Assembly (NCBI GenBank): GCA_918797485.1
Contig: CAKKNE010000003.1
Span: forward strand, 3,472,001-3,536,000
DNA from: Pelagomonas calceolata
Taxonomy: Eukaryota; Sar; Pelagophyceae; Pelagomonadales; Pelagomonadaceae
Length of the DNA: 64,000 nucleotides
Direction: 5' to 3'
Both the position numbers and the translations under genes were made by a program. Positions within the stretch are counted from its first letter, which is position 1, and every line of letters begins with the position of its first letter. Positions 1-8,885 of this stretch are shown here, one piece after another. A model generated the notes under the pieces. It ran no database searches, had not been told where the DNA came from, and saw only the letters and a program-made list of their open reading frames with translations.

Positions 1-798
1 GTGCTTCGCCCCCCGCCCATTGTAGGGCACCGCGTAGCCGCCCCGGAGCAATTTCCCACCAACATCCTCCCCGTCGACAGACACGTCGCAGAGGAGCCGG
101 AAGTACTTGTCCGGCGCGCAATTGTCGAGGGTCGTGTTCCTGCCTACTACCATCGATACAAGCTTATCACGAGCATCCAAGGCCAGGCACTTCTCCAGGG
201 GACATTGAGCACCTCGCAGTTCCGCGGCGTCGATGCCCCGGAGGCGCACGCCCATCGTCGCGAAGACGTCGGGCAGACCGGGCAGCGCCACTCGGCACGT
301 GTCCCCGTCGTGGCACCTTTCCACGACGGCGTGGAAGCGGCGGCCGTCCCACGACTTTGAAGCCGGTCTTTGCGCTGGGAACTTCAGGCGCAGGCCCAGC
401 GCTATCACAAGCGCCCAGCACGCTCGTCTCAAGTTCCGCGACGGGAAGGTCACGTCGAGGGCGAGCGCGTGGAGCCACACCGGGAGGGCCCAAGCTCTAC
501 GCTTCGGCACGCGCAGCCACGCCAGTGCCCGATCGAGGCCGTAGGCCACCGGGACGTAGACAACGGAGAGCCACGCCGCAAGTTTTGCGAACCGCGCGAC
601 GGCCGCGAGGACCAAGATTACCATGGACAGTCTGCCCAGGCGGCCCGTCCGCGCTTTGTGTGTCGCGTGCACCGCGCGCCACAGCCAGTCGACGGGCAGG
701 AACCGCGTGAGGATGATAATCACAGATGGGGCTGAGGCAATCGCAACGTTCCGCAGGCCGCGCGCCGTGAGGCAGCCCTCGCCGCCTCCGTATGGCAT
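1..798 (-). CDS. Membrane-anchored staphylococcal-nuclease-like protein (3' end off window)
   Basis: The frame is open from an ATG at 798 to the left edge (266 codons), so the C-terminus is missing. Residues about 20-150 carry several hydrophobic segments, so the protein is probably membrane-anchored. From about residue 150 there is a clear SNase (thermonuclease) fold. DGDT at 164-167 matches the calcium-binding loop, VRLRGIDAAE supplies R185, D190 and E193, and DKYFR supplies R234; these correspond to the R35/D40/E43/R87 catalytic set of the staphylococcal enzyme. The expected LL-GYA tail motif is also present. All catalytic positions being kept suggests an active phosphodiesterase, but the substrate and compartment are inferred only. 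It is divergent from the gene at 1082. Confidence 0.8.
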   Translation of the reverse strand, partial: MPYGGGEGCLTARGLRNVAIASAPSVIIILTRFLPVDWLWRAVHATHKARTGRLGRLSMVILVLAAVARFAKLAAWLSVVYVPVAYGLDRALAWLRVPKRRAWALPVWLHALALDVTFPSRNLRRACWALVIALGLRLKFPAQRPASKSWDGRRFHAVVERCHDGDTCRVALPGLPDVFATMGVRLRGIDAAELRGAQCPLEKCLALDARDKLVSMVVGRNTTLDNCAPDKYFRLLCDVSVDGEDVGGKLLRGGYAVPYNGRGAKH

Positions 799-1081
799 GG
801 CGGCTTCCGTGCGCACCGCGCGCGTGGCCGCAAGTGATTTATGCGGGCACACGGGGAGCCGTAGCCTGATGAGAGCGGGAACATGTTGTGAGCTCGGCGG
901 ATTCGGGCCTCGGCCGAGCAGAGGACGGCGTAGCTCCGAGCCTTCCCGGGACGTCTTCCCGACCGGTCGCCCGCGAGGGTTGCGAAAGGATTTTCATATT
1001 CAAATCATGTTTGGCGCTCTCACTGTTCCAAAAAGAGCGGGCTGCCCCAGCGCATATACTCGCTGCCGAGACGCAGACCGG

Positions 1082-2272
1082 ATGTCGGGCAGCAGCAAGA
1101 AGTCACTCAAGGCCGCCCTGGCCCTCGGCGGCGGCCTCGTGACCGTGGGCCTCATGGCCGCCATGCTGACCGATGATGATGGGCCGCCGGAGGATGTGGT
1201 CGACGGCGTCCAGTCGACGATGAACGGTCTGGTGGACAAGGCCGGCGGCGCGGTTGCGGCCATGGCGGCTTCGGTGGGGGAGGCGGTCAAATCGTCGCTC
1301 GGTGGGGTGCTCAAGACCTCGGCACCGGCGCCTTCGAAGACGAAGAAGGCCAAGAAGCGCAAGACGAAGACGAAGGCGGCGGCGAAGGCGCGGAAGGCGC
1401 GCAAGCGCGAGGCCAAGGCGGCGAGGGCGACGGTGCCCGTCACGCCGCCGAAGAAGACCCCGGCCGCGCGCGAGGAGCCCGTCGTGCCCGAGGCCGCGCC
1501 GCCCGTCGTGGATGCGCCGGTGCCATACGCCGTCGGCGCGCGCGTCGAGGCGCGCTGGGCCGGGACGTGGTACGGGGCCGTCGTAGAAGAGCTGCACGCC
1601 GACGGGAGCTACGAGGTCGAGTGGACCGACACGCCCAACGTCTTCAACACGGTCGCGGCGGCCGACGTGCGCGCCGCCGAGGACGAGCCAGTGCCGCCGC
1701 CGCCGCCGGAGGCCGAGGAGGAGGCGGCGCCCGCGGCCGAGCCGCCCGCGCCCGCTCCGCCCGCCGCCGCGGACGACGAGGCCGGCGAGGAGGAGCCCGA
1801 GGAGGAGCAGGAGCCCGAGGCCGCGGACGGCGAGGCGCCCGCGGCGGAAGAGGCGCCCGAGGCCGCGGCCGCGGACGACGAGGTCCAGGGCCTCCTCGAC
1901 GGCGCCGCGCCGCGCGTCGTCGTCGACATGCTCCTGGCCAACGAGAGCTTCAAGATCGCCTTCGACCAGGAAAATCCCAAGCGCCCGGACTCGGCGTCCT
2001 GGACGCGCTACGAGGCCTACAAGGCGGCGACGTGCGGCGAACAGGTGCTCGAGCTGGGCGGGTCGAAGAGCGACGTGCTCCACGACTACAAAAAAGGCTT
2101 CCTCCGCGTGACGCGCTGCCCGGCGATGATCGCGTACGACCTCGACCGCGACGCCGTCGCCCCGGAGGAGCCGGTAACAACGGGCCGCCCGGCGCGCCGC
2201 GCGCCGAAGCGCGAGCTCTTCGTCGCCGAGTCGGCGACGGTCGACAACAAGAAGCTCAAGGGCGCCGAGTGA
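1082..2272 (+). CDS. Tudor/agenet-like domain protein with membrane anchor
   Basis: 396 residues, starting at the ATG that begins MSGSSKKSLK. The upstream open frame has no convincing coding sequence. A hydrophobic stretch at about 9-29 suggests an N-terminal anchor. A Lys/Ala-rich basic segment (about 85-130) follows, then a Tudor-like barrel (about 150-200) with the pattern VGARVEARWAGTWYGAVVEE and a YEVEW core. A long Glu/Ala/Pro acidic linker leads to a C-terminal region of about 110 residues (ANESFKIAFDQENPKRP, WTRYEAYK) that I do not recognise. Tudor-like folds often bind methylated ligands, but no aromatic cage can be confirmed here. A GGGCTGCCCC element lies 34 bases upstream of the ATG. 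Confidence 0.7.
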   Translation: MSGSSKKSLKAALALGGGLVTVGLMAAMLTDDDGPPEDVVDGVQSTMNGLVDKAGGAVAAMAASVGEAVKSSLGGVLKTSAPAPSKTKKAKKRKTKTKAAAKARKARKREAKAARATVPVTPPKKTPAAREEPVVPEAAPPVVDAPVPYAVGARVEARWAGTWYGAVVEELHADGSYEVEWTDTPNVFNTVAAADVRAAEDEPVPPPPPEAEEEAAPAAEPPAPAPPAAADDEAGEEEPEEEQEPEAADGEAPAAEEAPEAAAADDEVQGLLDGAAPRVVVDMLLANESFKIAFDQENPKRPDSASWTRYEAYKAATCGEQVLELGGSKSDVLHDYKKGFLRVTRCPAMIAYDLDRDAVAPEEPVTTGRPARRAPKRELFVAESATVDNKKLKGAE

Positions 2273-2354
2273 GGTCTCCTCTCCTCCTCGTATAACTAGC
2301 CTGAGCCCGTGCTAGCTGTTCACGAAAACGCGCTATCTTACACACACAACCTCC

Positions 2355-4061
2355 TCACCGGTCCGACCCCCCCATACTCACCACCCGATCCTTTTTCGGA
2401 GACCCGTAGAGCCGCTCGAGCGACGGCCCCGTGGAACCATAGGCGTACCGTTCCGGTTTCGTACCTTCCAGCGCCAGCAACGCCGGACTGAACACGGCCC
2501 ACGAAGCATCTAACTCCTCGACGGAGACAAAGTTCGTTGCATCGCCGCGAAGCACCTCCAACACTAACCTCTCATAAGCGTCCGGCATGTCCTTCACTTC
2601 GGTATGCGTGTACATCAAATTCATCCTTCTGGGCTCCACTTGGAGCTCTTCGAGACCGGGCACTTTATTCGCGACGCGCCAGTAGACGCGTTCATCGGGT
2701 TGGACCCTTACCACAAGTTCATTCCTACAAGCACCTCTGAGTTCAGGCACCTGGCACGGCGCCTCGCGAAACACAATCCTCACTTCGACCTTCTTCTCCT
2801 GCAAGGCTTTCCCGGCCGTCAAGATGAACGGGACGCCCGCCCAGCGCGGCGTGTCCACGAACAGCTTGCAAGCGGCAAAGGTCTCCGTAGTTGTTTTTTT
2901 ATTTGTGATGGACGAATCGTCCGCATACCCGTCGTACTGGCCCCGGACCACATCCCTACTATCGAGCACCTTGCAGGCCCGCAACGCTCTAACTTTCTCC
3001 CGCCGGACGTCGTCCGCCTTGAGACTGAGCGGTTGCTCCATGGCCACCAGAGCTAACAATTGCGCTAAATGGTTCTGCGTCACGTCCCGGATAATACCAT
3101 ACGCGTCAAAATAACCCCCTCGCCCCTTACAATCCACTTCTTCGAGGCAGCAAATTTCCACGCGCTCCACGAACCGCCGACTCCAAACTGCTTCGAAGAT
3201 GGCGTTGCCAAATCTCAAAACTAACACGTTCATCACCAACTCCTTGCCGAGGTAGTGGTCGATGCGGTAGGCCTCGTCCTCCCTTAGCAGCGATGCGAGT
3301 TCTCTGCATAACGAGGCGCACGATTGCGCACATTTCCCGAACGGTTTTTCCAGAACAAAACGGTCTCGGCCCGTTTCTGAACGCAGGCCGCCCTGAGCTA
3401 AAGACCGGCAGATCCTCGAGTAGAGGAACGGCGGCACGGCCATGTAGTAGACGCGCACGCGCCTTCTATCTTGCCTCGGTATCACAGGTACGGGAACGTC
3501 CTCGTCCGAATCGTCCGACGAGGCAAACACCATGCGGCTCTGGACGCTTCCTCGGTGCTGGAGGGGCTCGTCGTCGGACGCGCAGTCTCCCAGGATTTGT
3601 TTTTGTTCGAGCTTCGCAAGCAATGGCGCGAGCCGCTCTCTCACATGTTTAGCATCATCAAATTGCCCCGAGCAGTAGTGCACGCGCTGCAGGAATCGAC
3701 GACGTTCCCGTTGCGCGTGCGCCGACGAGTAGATCGCTTTATACACGATATTTTTTCTGAATTCTTCGGTATTCATAACCTCGCGCGCGTAGCCTACTAT
3801 AACGATATCGCGCGGTAGTAACTTCTTCCGCCACAATGCAAATAGTGTAGGAAATGTTTTTTTGGTGGCGAGGTTGCCGTCGGCGCCGAAGAGGACGATG
3901 CTCGAGAACTGAGGTTCATTGCTGAGAGTGGTTACGGTATCGGGCGGCGCGAGCCGCGCTTCGAGCTCCTTGACTCTTTCTCGTAGTCTTGCTATTTCTT
4001 TGTCGCTCTCTGTGGGTTCCGTCGTGACCTCGGGCGGCGGCGGCGCGCTGCTGGTGCTCAT
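2355..4061 (-). CDS. G6PD: Glucose-6-phosphate 1-dehydrogenase
   Basis: 568 residues. Catalyses NADP-dependent oxidation of glucose-6-phosphate in the oxidative pentose phosphate pathway. The substrate and catalytic signature RIDHYLGKE is intact at about residue 290, with EKPFG before it and a YAYGS-GP C-terminal segment. The dinucleotide loop reads GADGNLATKK where most family members have GASGDLAKKK. An acidic insertion of about 40 residues (DDSDEDVPVPV) separates the NADP domain core from EKPFG. The first ATG in the frame is at 4061; the 21 codons before it begin with GTG and were left out. The N-terminus is a short coiled coil (SDKEIARLRERVKELEARL), with no obvious transit peptide, so it is probably cytosolic. 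Confidence 0.93.
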   Translation of the reverse strand: MSTSSAPPPPEVTTEPTESDKEIARLRERVKELEARLAPPDTVTTLSNEPQFSSIVLFGADGNLATKKTFPTLFALWRKKLLPRDIVIVGYAREVMNTEEFRKNIVYKAIYSSAHAQRERRRFLQRVHYCSGQFDDAKHVRERLAPLLAKLEQKQILGDCASDDEPLQHRGSVQSRMVFASSDDSDEDVPVPVIPRQDRRRVRVYYMAVPPFLYSRICRSLAQGGLRSETGRDRFVLEKPFGKCAQSCASLCRELASLLREDEAYRIDHYLGKELVMNVLVLRFGNAIFEAVWSRRFVERVEICCLEEVDCKGRGGYFDAYGIIRDVTQNHLAQLLALVAMEQPLSLKADDVRREKVRALRACKVLDSRDVVRGQYDGYADDSSITNKKTTTETFAACKLFVDTPRWAGVPFILTAGKALQEKKVEVRIVFREAPCQVPELRGACRNELVVRVQPDERVYWRVANKVPGLEELQVEPRRMNLMYTHTEVKDMPDAYERLVLEVLRGDATNFVSVEELDASWAVFSPALLALEGTKPERYAYGSTGPSLERLYGSPKKDRVVSMGGSDR

Positions 4062-4209
4062 GGTGGTGCAGCGGGTGTTGTACGTCTCAGCGTTGCGGCG
4101 AAGCGTTGCGGTTGCTGCGGGCACCTATCACGCGCGCCCTTAACGCTAATTTTGCACGCCCAATCAGCTGTTCTCGGCGCACTTCAGGCCGTACAAAGTC
4201 CTCTTGTGC

Positions 4210-4237
4210 TTGCTAGTGTCTTACATGCCGCTAGCAA
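4210..4237 (-). promoter_or_regulatory. CTAGC/TGTAAGACACTAGC promoter element
   Basis: Near-consensus copy in the 363-base gap between the divergent G6PD and plastid-protein genes, 149 and 188 bases from the two start codons. No other feature was seen in the gap. Confidence 0.65.
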
Positions 4238-4424
4238 AATTACGTGCGACGCCCGGCAGCTGTCCACCGAGGGCTCGACGAGGCCTGACGGACGCGTCGC
4301 GGACGGATCCAACCCTCTCCCAACCCGCTCGATTATTCACACATCATCGCGTCAATCGTCGAGCTTTTCGGCCCGGGAGGCAACGTCTGGAGCTACGGAG
4401 CTGCCGAGCAGTGCGTTTGGGAAG

Positions 4425-5244
4425 ATGGCGCGACGACTGATTGTCGCGCTGGCCCTGAGCACCGCGTCGGCCCTCGTGGCACCCGTCCCCCTCGCCTCGA
4501 CGGCAAGGCGGCAGCGGCCCGTCGTCCGGGACCGTGCGGAAAGCAAATATCGGGCGCCCAACGCTAGCTGTTGTCTTCGTGGCTGCAACTGCTCGATGGC
4601 GTGGAGGTTCCAGGCCATCGACGCGCCGTCGTCGCCGCGACCGCGTCACTCACCTATCAAAATCCACGCAGGTCCAGGAGTCCTTCGGCTTTGATTTTGC
4701 GGAGGACCAGGCCGAGAACACGGCCGACGGCATCCTCGGAGAAAGACGCCTCAAGGAGGAATTCATTAGGAGCTACAAGCCGACGGCGACGGTGCTCGAA
4801 GGGAAACCGTACCCGGTCTTCCAGGAGGTCCAGGAGAAGCGCATCCTGAGCGCTACCGTGAACTCCGGGCTGCTGCAGTCTTTGGACAACCTCGGTTTAG
4901 GATTGGGAGACGTCGAAAAATTACTCCCTTTCCTCGACAAGTTCGGCCTCATCGGTTTAGTAAGGAAGAACCTGCCGCTGGCGATCATCGCGACGGGCTA
5001 CCTGCTCATCGAGCCGGCGCCCTTCCTCCTGCCCGTGCTTGGATTATTATTATCCATCCCCACGGCCGCGTGGACGGCGGTCGCCGCCGTGACGACGGGC
5101 GCGGAAATCTACCTCAACGCCTTCGCGTCCTTCGAGGACGCGGGCCTCGTGTCGCTGTTGCTGGCGCCGCTCCTCCTCATCGCGGGCGTGCTCAGCCTCG
5201 TGCCGACGGCGATCGGGGCCATCAAGAGCCTGCCGCCGGTGTAG
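4425..5244 (+). CDS. Plastid-targeted thylakoid-type membrane protein (DUF1118-like)
   Basis: Two exons. Exon 1 starts at the ATG at 4425 and encodes a signal peptide ending in ASALVAP, which resembles the stramenopile ASAFAP plastid-import motif. The mature part is in a different frame, beginning near VQESFGFDFAEDQ (4672) and running to 5244, so an intron must join them. Candidate sites are a GTGCGG donor at 4534 with an acceptor at 4606 (in phase), or an acceptor at 4671; the exact junction is unresolved. The mature protein has EKRILSATVNSGLLQSLDNL followed by helix-rich repeats around LDKFGLIGLV, then three or four hydrophobic segments. The pattern recalls the DUF1118/RIQ thylakoid proteins that affect grana organisation, but this is a low-stringency resemblance. 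Confidence 0.65.
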
Positions 5245-5323
5245 GTCGGATGCGGGGAGTAACGGTCTTAGGCGGTATGTACGTCGAGTCTTCGCATGCG
5301 TGCACCAGTCGCCCGCGGTGGGG

Positions 5324-5404
5324 TTACGGGCGCGGCACCGGTCGCCCGTCGACGACGGGGTTCGTCTTTCGCCGCTGCGTTAGGCCCGCGCGGCAAATCG
5401 CGGC
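5324..5404 (-). pseudogene. Inverted AP2-domain fragment
   Basis: On the minus strand this stretch reads AAICRAGLTQRRKTNP then VVDGRPVPRP. That is clearly the AAIRRAGLEG-RRTNPVVDG-LVP tail of the AP2 family encoded on the plus strand at 5577-5650. The DNA halves match closely over the last 33 bases. It is a degenerate inverted copy with no complete domain. Confidence 0.7.
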
Positions 5405-5839
5405 GTCGTCGTCGCGCCGGACGCGGCGCGCGCGCAGACGGCGACGACGTCCAAGTTCTGGGGCGTGACCTGGGACAAGCCGGCGCGGCGGTGGAAGGCG
5501 CAATACACCGACGCGAACGGCAAGAAACGCCACCTGGGTCTCTTCGACACCCAGGAGCAGGCCGCGCACAGGGTCAACGCGGCTATTCGCAGGGCGGGGC
5601 TCGAAGGCCACCGTCGCACGAACCCGGTCGTCGACGGGCAACTGGTGCCCAAAAAGCGCAAGGCGAATGGCCACGGACCGAAGGCGTTGCGCAAGCGCCG
5701 CCGCGAGGAGGCCGCAGCCGCGCCGCCGCCGCGCGCCCGCCGCCCGCGCCGCGCGGACAACGACGACTCCGAGCCCGACGCCGACGACGACGAGGACCTC
5801 GAGTTGGCGCCGCCCGACGACGAGGACGGCTGGGACTAG
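5384..5839 (+). CDS. AP2-domain protein, 5' end missing or rearranged
   Basis: One AP2/ERF-like DNA-binding domain: SKFWGVTWDKPARRWKAQY, then GKKRHLGLFDTQEQAAHRV. It is followed by a family tail RRTNPVVDGQLVPKK, a basic stretch and an acidic Asp/Glu C-terminus. The frame is open from 5384 but has no ATG before the domain; the first methionine-like codon is GTG inside it. The linker VVVAPDAARAQTATTSKFWGV matches the linker between the two AP2 domains of the paralogue at 11.1 kb, so this gene looks as if it lost its first AP2 domain. An inverted fragment of that domain lies at 5324-5404. It may be a pseudogene or may have an unseen upstream exon. Confidence 0.6.
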   Translation, partial: ARAANRGVVVAPDAARAQTATTSKFWGVTWDKPARRWKAQYTDANGKKRHLGLFDTQEQAAHRVNAAIRRAGLEGHRRTNPVVDGQLVPKKRKANGHGPKALRKRRREEAAAAPPPRARRPRRADNDDSEPDADDDEDLELAPPDDEDGWD

Positions 5840-5882
5840 AACAGCCTAAGAGAACCCCCATCGAAGTATAAACAACAGGACA

Positions 5883-8003
5883 TTAGGAGTACCCGAACGG
5901 ATAGTCCGGCGCCGGCGCCTCCTCCTCCACCTCTTCCACGCGGAGCGCCCCGGGGTCCGTCGCCGCCTTCAACGCTAGCCGGATGGCGCGACTGGCGGCG
6001 CGCTCCGACGCCCGCGCCAACACTTCGATCAGCGCCGCCCGTAGCGACGGCGCGTCGTACAGCGACTGGGCCACGGGCTGCACCTTGCGAGCTGCTCTCG
6101 TAACACTACCGATGTCGACGTCGCCACCCTCACCATCCCCCAACAAAAAGTCTCGAGCAGCTAATAAAGCGGCGGCCGCCGGGGGCGCCTCGCCCTCCTG
6201 GTGGCCATTCAGAAAGTCTGGAGGTTCGGGCAAGTCCAGTCCCGCGGCTGAGGCCACGTCTAAGGCTACACCCACACCCAGATAGTCCAACGCATCGGCT
6301 AGATCATCCACGAGCTTCTCCCGGAGCGGGCCCGCGCTTTCCTCCGTCAATGCTGTGATGAGATAAGCGGCGACGGCGGACGCGTCGTATTCACTGGACG
6401 AAGAAGCTCGGTTCAGCAACGCCTCGAAGCGGCGCCATTGCGGCTTCTGGTCCTTGAACAGGAGGTTCGTGAGGGCTCGTCGCAGTTCGGGAGCCTCGTC
6501 GGTCAGCAGGCGGGCAGCGACGTACGGGTAAGCATCATTAACAATTCGGAACCCAGGATCCACCTGTATAGCGACGCCCTCGAGCACGCCCAAACACCTT
6601 ATAATAGCGACGTAGAACGGCGGCAGCGCGAAGGGGAACGTGTACATGACATCTCCCAGTCGCGAGGCCACGTTTTTTACATTCAATTCACTGACAGGAG
6701 CATCCAAGACGTCCGGCAAGGCGTCCTGCAGGCCGCGCACGATGGGCTTGACGTCCGTGCCCGCCTTGATGAAGCCCATCCTTACATACAAGTCGGCCAG
6801 GGCCTCGAAGTCGCGATTCACGAGATGAACCACAGCCTCGATGATCGAGACCCTTTGACGCTCTTCCAGATAGGACATCATCCCGAAATCCAAGTAGCAC
6901 AACCTGCCATCATCTGTCGCTAATAAGTTGCCGGCGTGCGGGTCGGCGTGGAAGAAGCCGCTATCCAACATCTGCCGCAGACTACACTGTACCAAGGCGT
7001 CTACCAATCTCGTACCAGCTTTATCGTCGCCCGTATACACGGCCAACTCGGCCCCGTCCACCAATCGCGTCCCGTCGACCCACTCCATCGTCAGGACTGT
7101 GGAGGTCGTGAGCTCGTCATATATCTCCGGAACTCGTATCGTATTCTCGTAGCCCTGATATAATTTAGCGAACTGCCTCGCATTTCTCGCTTCGGCGCGG
7201 TAGTCGATCTCGCGGTATATTAATGCTCCAAAATCATCGACCACTGAGACTAGGTCTAGGTCCCTTCCAAACGCGCGCACGAAGAACGACGTGCCGAGCC
7301 GCGCCCACCACCTTAACACGAACAGATCCAACGCGACGACGCGCTCGCAGTCCGGCCGCTGGACTTTAAGCGCGACGACTTTCCCGTTCCTTAATCGAGC
7401 CTTGTAGACCTGACCGATACTTGCAGCAGCTACCGGCTCATCCACGAGCAACGTGAAGACGTCCGTGAAATTCCTTAAACCGAGAGACGCCTCGACCCTC
7501 CGTAAAGCTTCGTCGGTGGGAAAGGCCGGCACGCGGTCCTGGAGCTCTTGGAGTTTCCTGAGATACTCTGCTGGGAGAAGGTCTGGTCTCGAGGCCAATG
7601 CTTGCCCGCCCTTGATGACGGCTGGTCCTAAATTGGAGATGAGCTCCAGCAACTCCGACGCTCGTTGCTCCCTCCTCTGGAGTTCGCAGTTCATGGCCCG
7701 GTCACTGATTATTGAGGCGATAAAGCCGGCCAAAGGGAAAAAAAGTTGCACATTTCGTGTGAGCCATCGTCTCGGTTGTCTTGTTAACAACTTCTGGGCC
7801 TTGTCCGGATCATATCTAATCTCGGCCTCGGCTACCGGGTTCTCCGGTTGTTGGGTGGGGAGGTCCGTGAGCGCCGCGCGGAGCCTCGTCAGCTGGAGTG
7901 AGTCTCGGCCGCTCAAGGGCGGCGGCGGCGCGGCACGGTGGCGCGGCGCGAGGAGCGCTGCGGCTTGTGTGGTGAGGAGCGTGGCGAGTAAGCGGCGCGC
8001 CAT
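5883..8003 (-). CDS. ABC1/UbiB-type atypical kinase
   Basis: 706 residues, ATG at 8003. The N-terminus MARRLLATLLTTQAAALLAP looks like a plastid or mitochondrial targeting sequence. ABC1 hallmarks occur in order: KGGQ (131-134), the Ala-rich loop AAASIGQV (192-199), the catalytic Lys in VALKVQRP (about 213), HADPHAGN (352-359; HADPHPGN is more usual) and DFG (372-374). The ABC1 family is tied to isoprenoid-quinone biosynthesis and lipid homeostasis in mitochondria and to plastoglobules in plastids. The C-terminal 250 residues extend beyond the kinase core, as in plastid ABC1K members. Compartment is inferred. Confidence 0.92.
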   Translation of the reverse strand: MARRLLATLLTTQAAALLAPRHRAAPPPPLSGRDSLQLTRLRAALTDLPTQQPENPVAEAEIRYDPDKAQKLLTRQPRRWLTRNVQLFFPLAGFIASIISDRAMNCELQRREQRASELLELISNLGPAVIKGGQALASRPDLLPAEYLRKLQELQDRVPAFPTDEALRRVEASLGLRNFTDVFTLLVDEPVAAASIGQVYKARLRNGKVVALKVQRPDCERVVALDLFVLRWWARLGTSFFVRAFGRDLDLVSVVDDFGALIYREIDYRAEARNARQFAKLYQGYENTIRVPEIYDELTTSTVLTMEWVDGTRLVDGAELAVYTGDDKAGTRLVDALVQCSLRQMLDSGFFHADPHAGNLLATDDGRLCYLDFGMMSYLEERQRVSIIEAVVHLVNRDFEALADLYVRMGFIKAGTDVKPIVRGLQDALPDVLDAPVSELNVKNVASRLGDVMYTFPFALPPFYVAIIRCLGVLEGVAIQVDPGFRIVNDAYPYVAARLLTDEAPELRRALTNLLFKDQKPQWRRFEALLNRASSSSEYDASAVAAYLITALTEESAGPLREKLVDDLADALDYLGVGVALDVASAAGLDLPEPPDFLNGHQEGEAPPAAAALLAARDFLLGDGEGGDVDIGSVTRAARKVQPVAQSLYDAPSLRAALIEVLARASERAASRAIRLALKAATDPGALRVEEVEEEAPAPDYPFGYS

Positions 8004-8193
8004 CGTCCTCCGCGCGCCCCGCTATAGCAGGTGCTGTCCCTGTGTACTTTGCTTGTGCTTGATGAGAGCTCTTCCAGGCGCTCAGTGCGTAGCGCGCGGC
8101 ACCGGCGGGTACCGAAAGACACTCCGTGCCACTTTTTACGCGCCGGTCGGGTGCGCAGCTGCCAGGGAACCGAGAAGAGCAGGGCTGAGCAAG

Positions 8194-8217
8194 TGCTAGT
8201 ATGTACACGACGCTAGC
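8194..8217 (-). promoter_or_regulatory. CTAGC/TGTAAGACACTAGC promoter element (degenerate)
   Basis: Reads GCTAGCGTCGTGTACATACTAGC on the minus strand apart from flanking bases. It is centred in the 415-base divergent gap, 191 and 202 bases from the ABC1 kinase and PP1-inhibitor ATGs. Nothing else was recognised in the gap. Confidence 0.5.
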
Positions 8218-8418
8218 GGCGTTCGGCCGCGGCTCTTGGCGTTTTAGCCCTTAGGAACGCGCCGAACACGCTTCAGACCTGGGCAATAAACCAAGACGAC
8301 CCGCTGCGCCGTCGAGCAAGTCGCACATATCACCCGCGCGCGCCACCAAACCTCCGGCAGCTTTTTGCCCGCGGCAGCTTTTCCTACACGCCGTGCGCAC
8401 CGGTAAACACCAGCACCG

Positions 8419-8874
8419 ATGGCCGCCCAGCAGCAGCAGCCGCGCGGCATCCTCAAGAACAAGCACGAGGCCGGCAATAGGCCCCACCTCACCTGGGACG
8501 AAGAGACCATCGCGGAACACGACAAGGAGCGAGGCACGCGCATGAAGATCGACGAGCCGGACACGCCCTACGCGCGCTACGACCCGGCCGAGGACCCCGA
8601 CGTCGTCCAAGGGGCTTCGCCGCTGAGCCCGCCGAAGGAGCTCCAGCCCGTCCGGTCGACGTCTCTAGATGATCACTTAGGTGATCTCTCCGAGAAATTA
8701 GCTAGAGCAGCAACCGATTCCGAGAAACCGCGAGCAGCCTTGTTCGTCGAGGAGGAGGAGCGAGACGAAGCGAAGGCCCGAGCCTTCGCTGCCAAAAGAC
8801 AGCAGCACTACAACATGGCGGGACTGCTGGGCAGGAAGTGGGACGAGGAAGACGAGATGGAGGACGACGACTAA
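8419..8874 (+). CDS. Protein phosphatase 1 inhibitor-2 family protein
   Basis: 151 residues. Small, acidic and probably intrinsically disordered regulator of protein phosphatase 1. All family signatures occur in order: RGILKNK (9-15, the KGILKNK site), LTWDEETIAEHDKERG, KIDEPDTPYARYD (the region carrying the GSK3-type Thr-Pro site) and KRQQHYNMAGLL (the HYNE-type helix that covers the PP1 active site in known structures). The C-terminus is a run of Asp and Glu. The ATG at 8419 begins MAAQQQQPRGIL and is the only sensible start. It converges with RTRAF, with 11 bases between stop codons. Confidence 0.92.
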   Translation: MAAQQQQPRGILKNKHEAGNRPHLTWDEETIAEHDKERGTRMKIDEPDTPYARYDPAEDPDVVQGASPLSPPKELQPVRSTSLDDHLGDLSEKLARAATDSEKPRAALFVEEEERDEAKARAFAAKRQQHYNMAGLLGRKWDEEDEMEDDD

Positions 8875-8885
8875 TGACTGTGTTT

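Noticed and set aside
1103-2083. Long minus-strand open frame of 326 codons
   Set aside because: Arg/Leu/Gly-rich shadow of the Tudor-like gene in GC-rich DNA; no domain or ATG context.
4062-4124. 21-codon N-terminal extension of G6PD
   Set aside because: Begins with GTG, not ATG, and has no similarity to the family.
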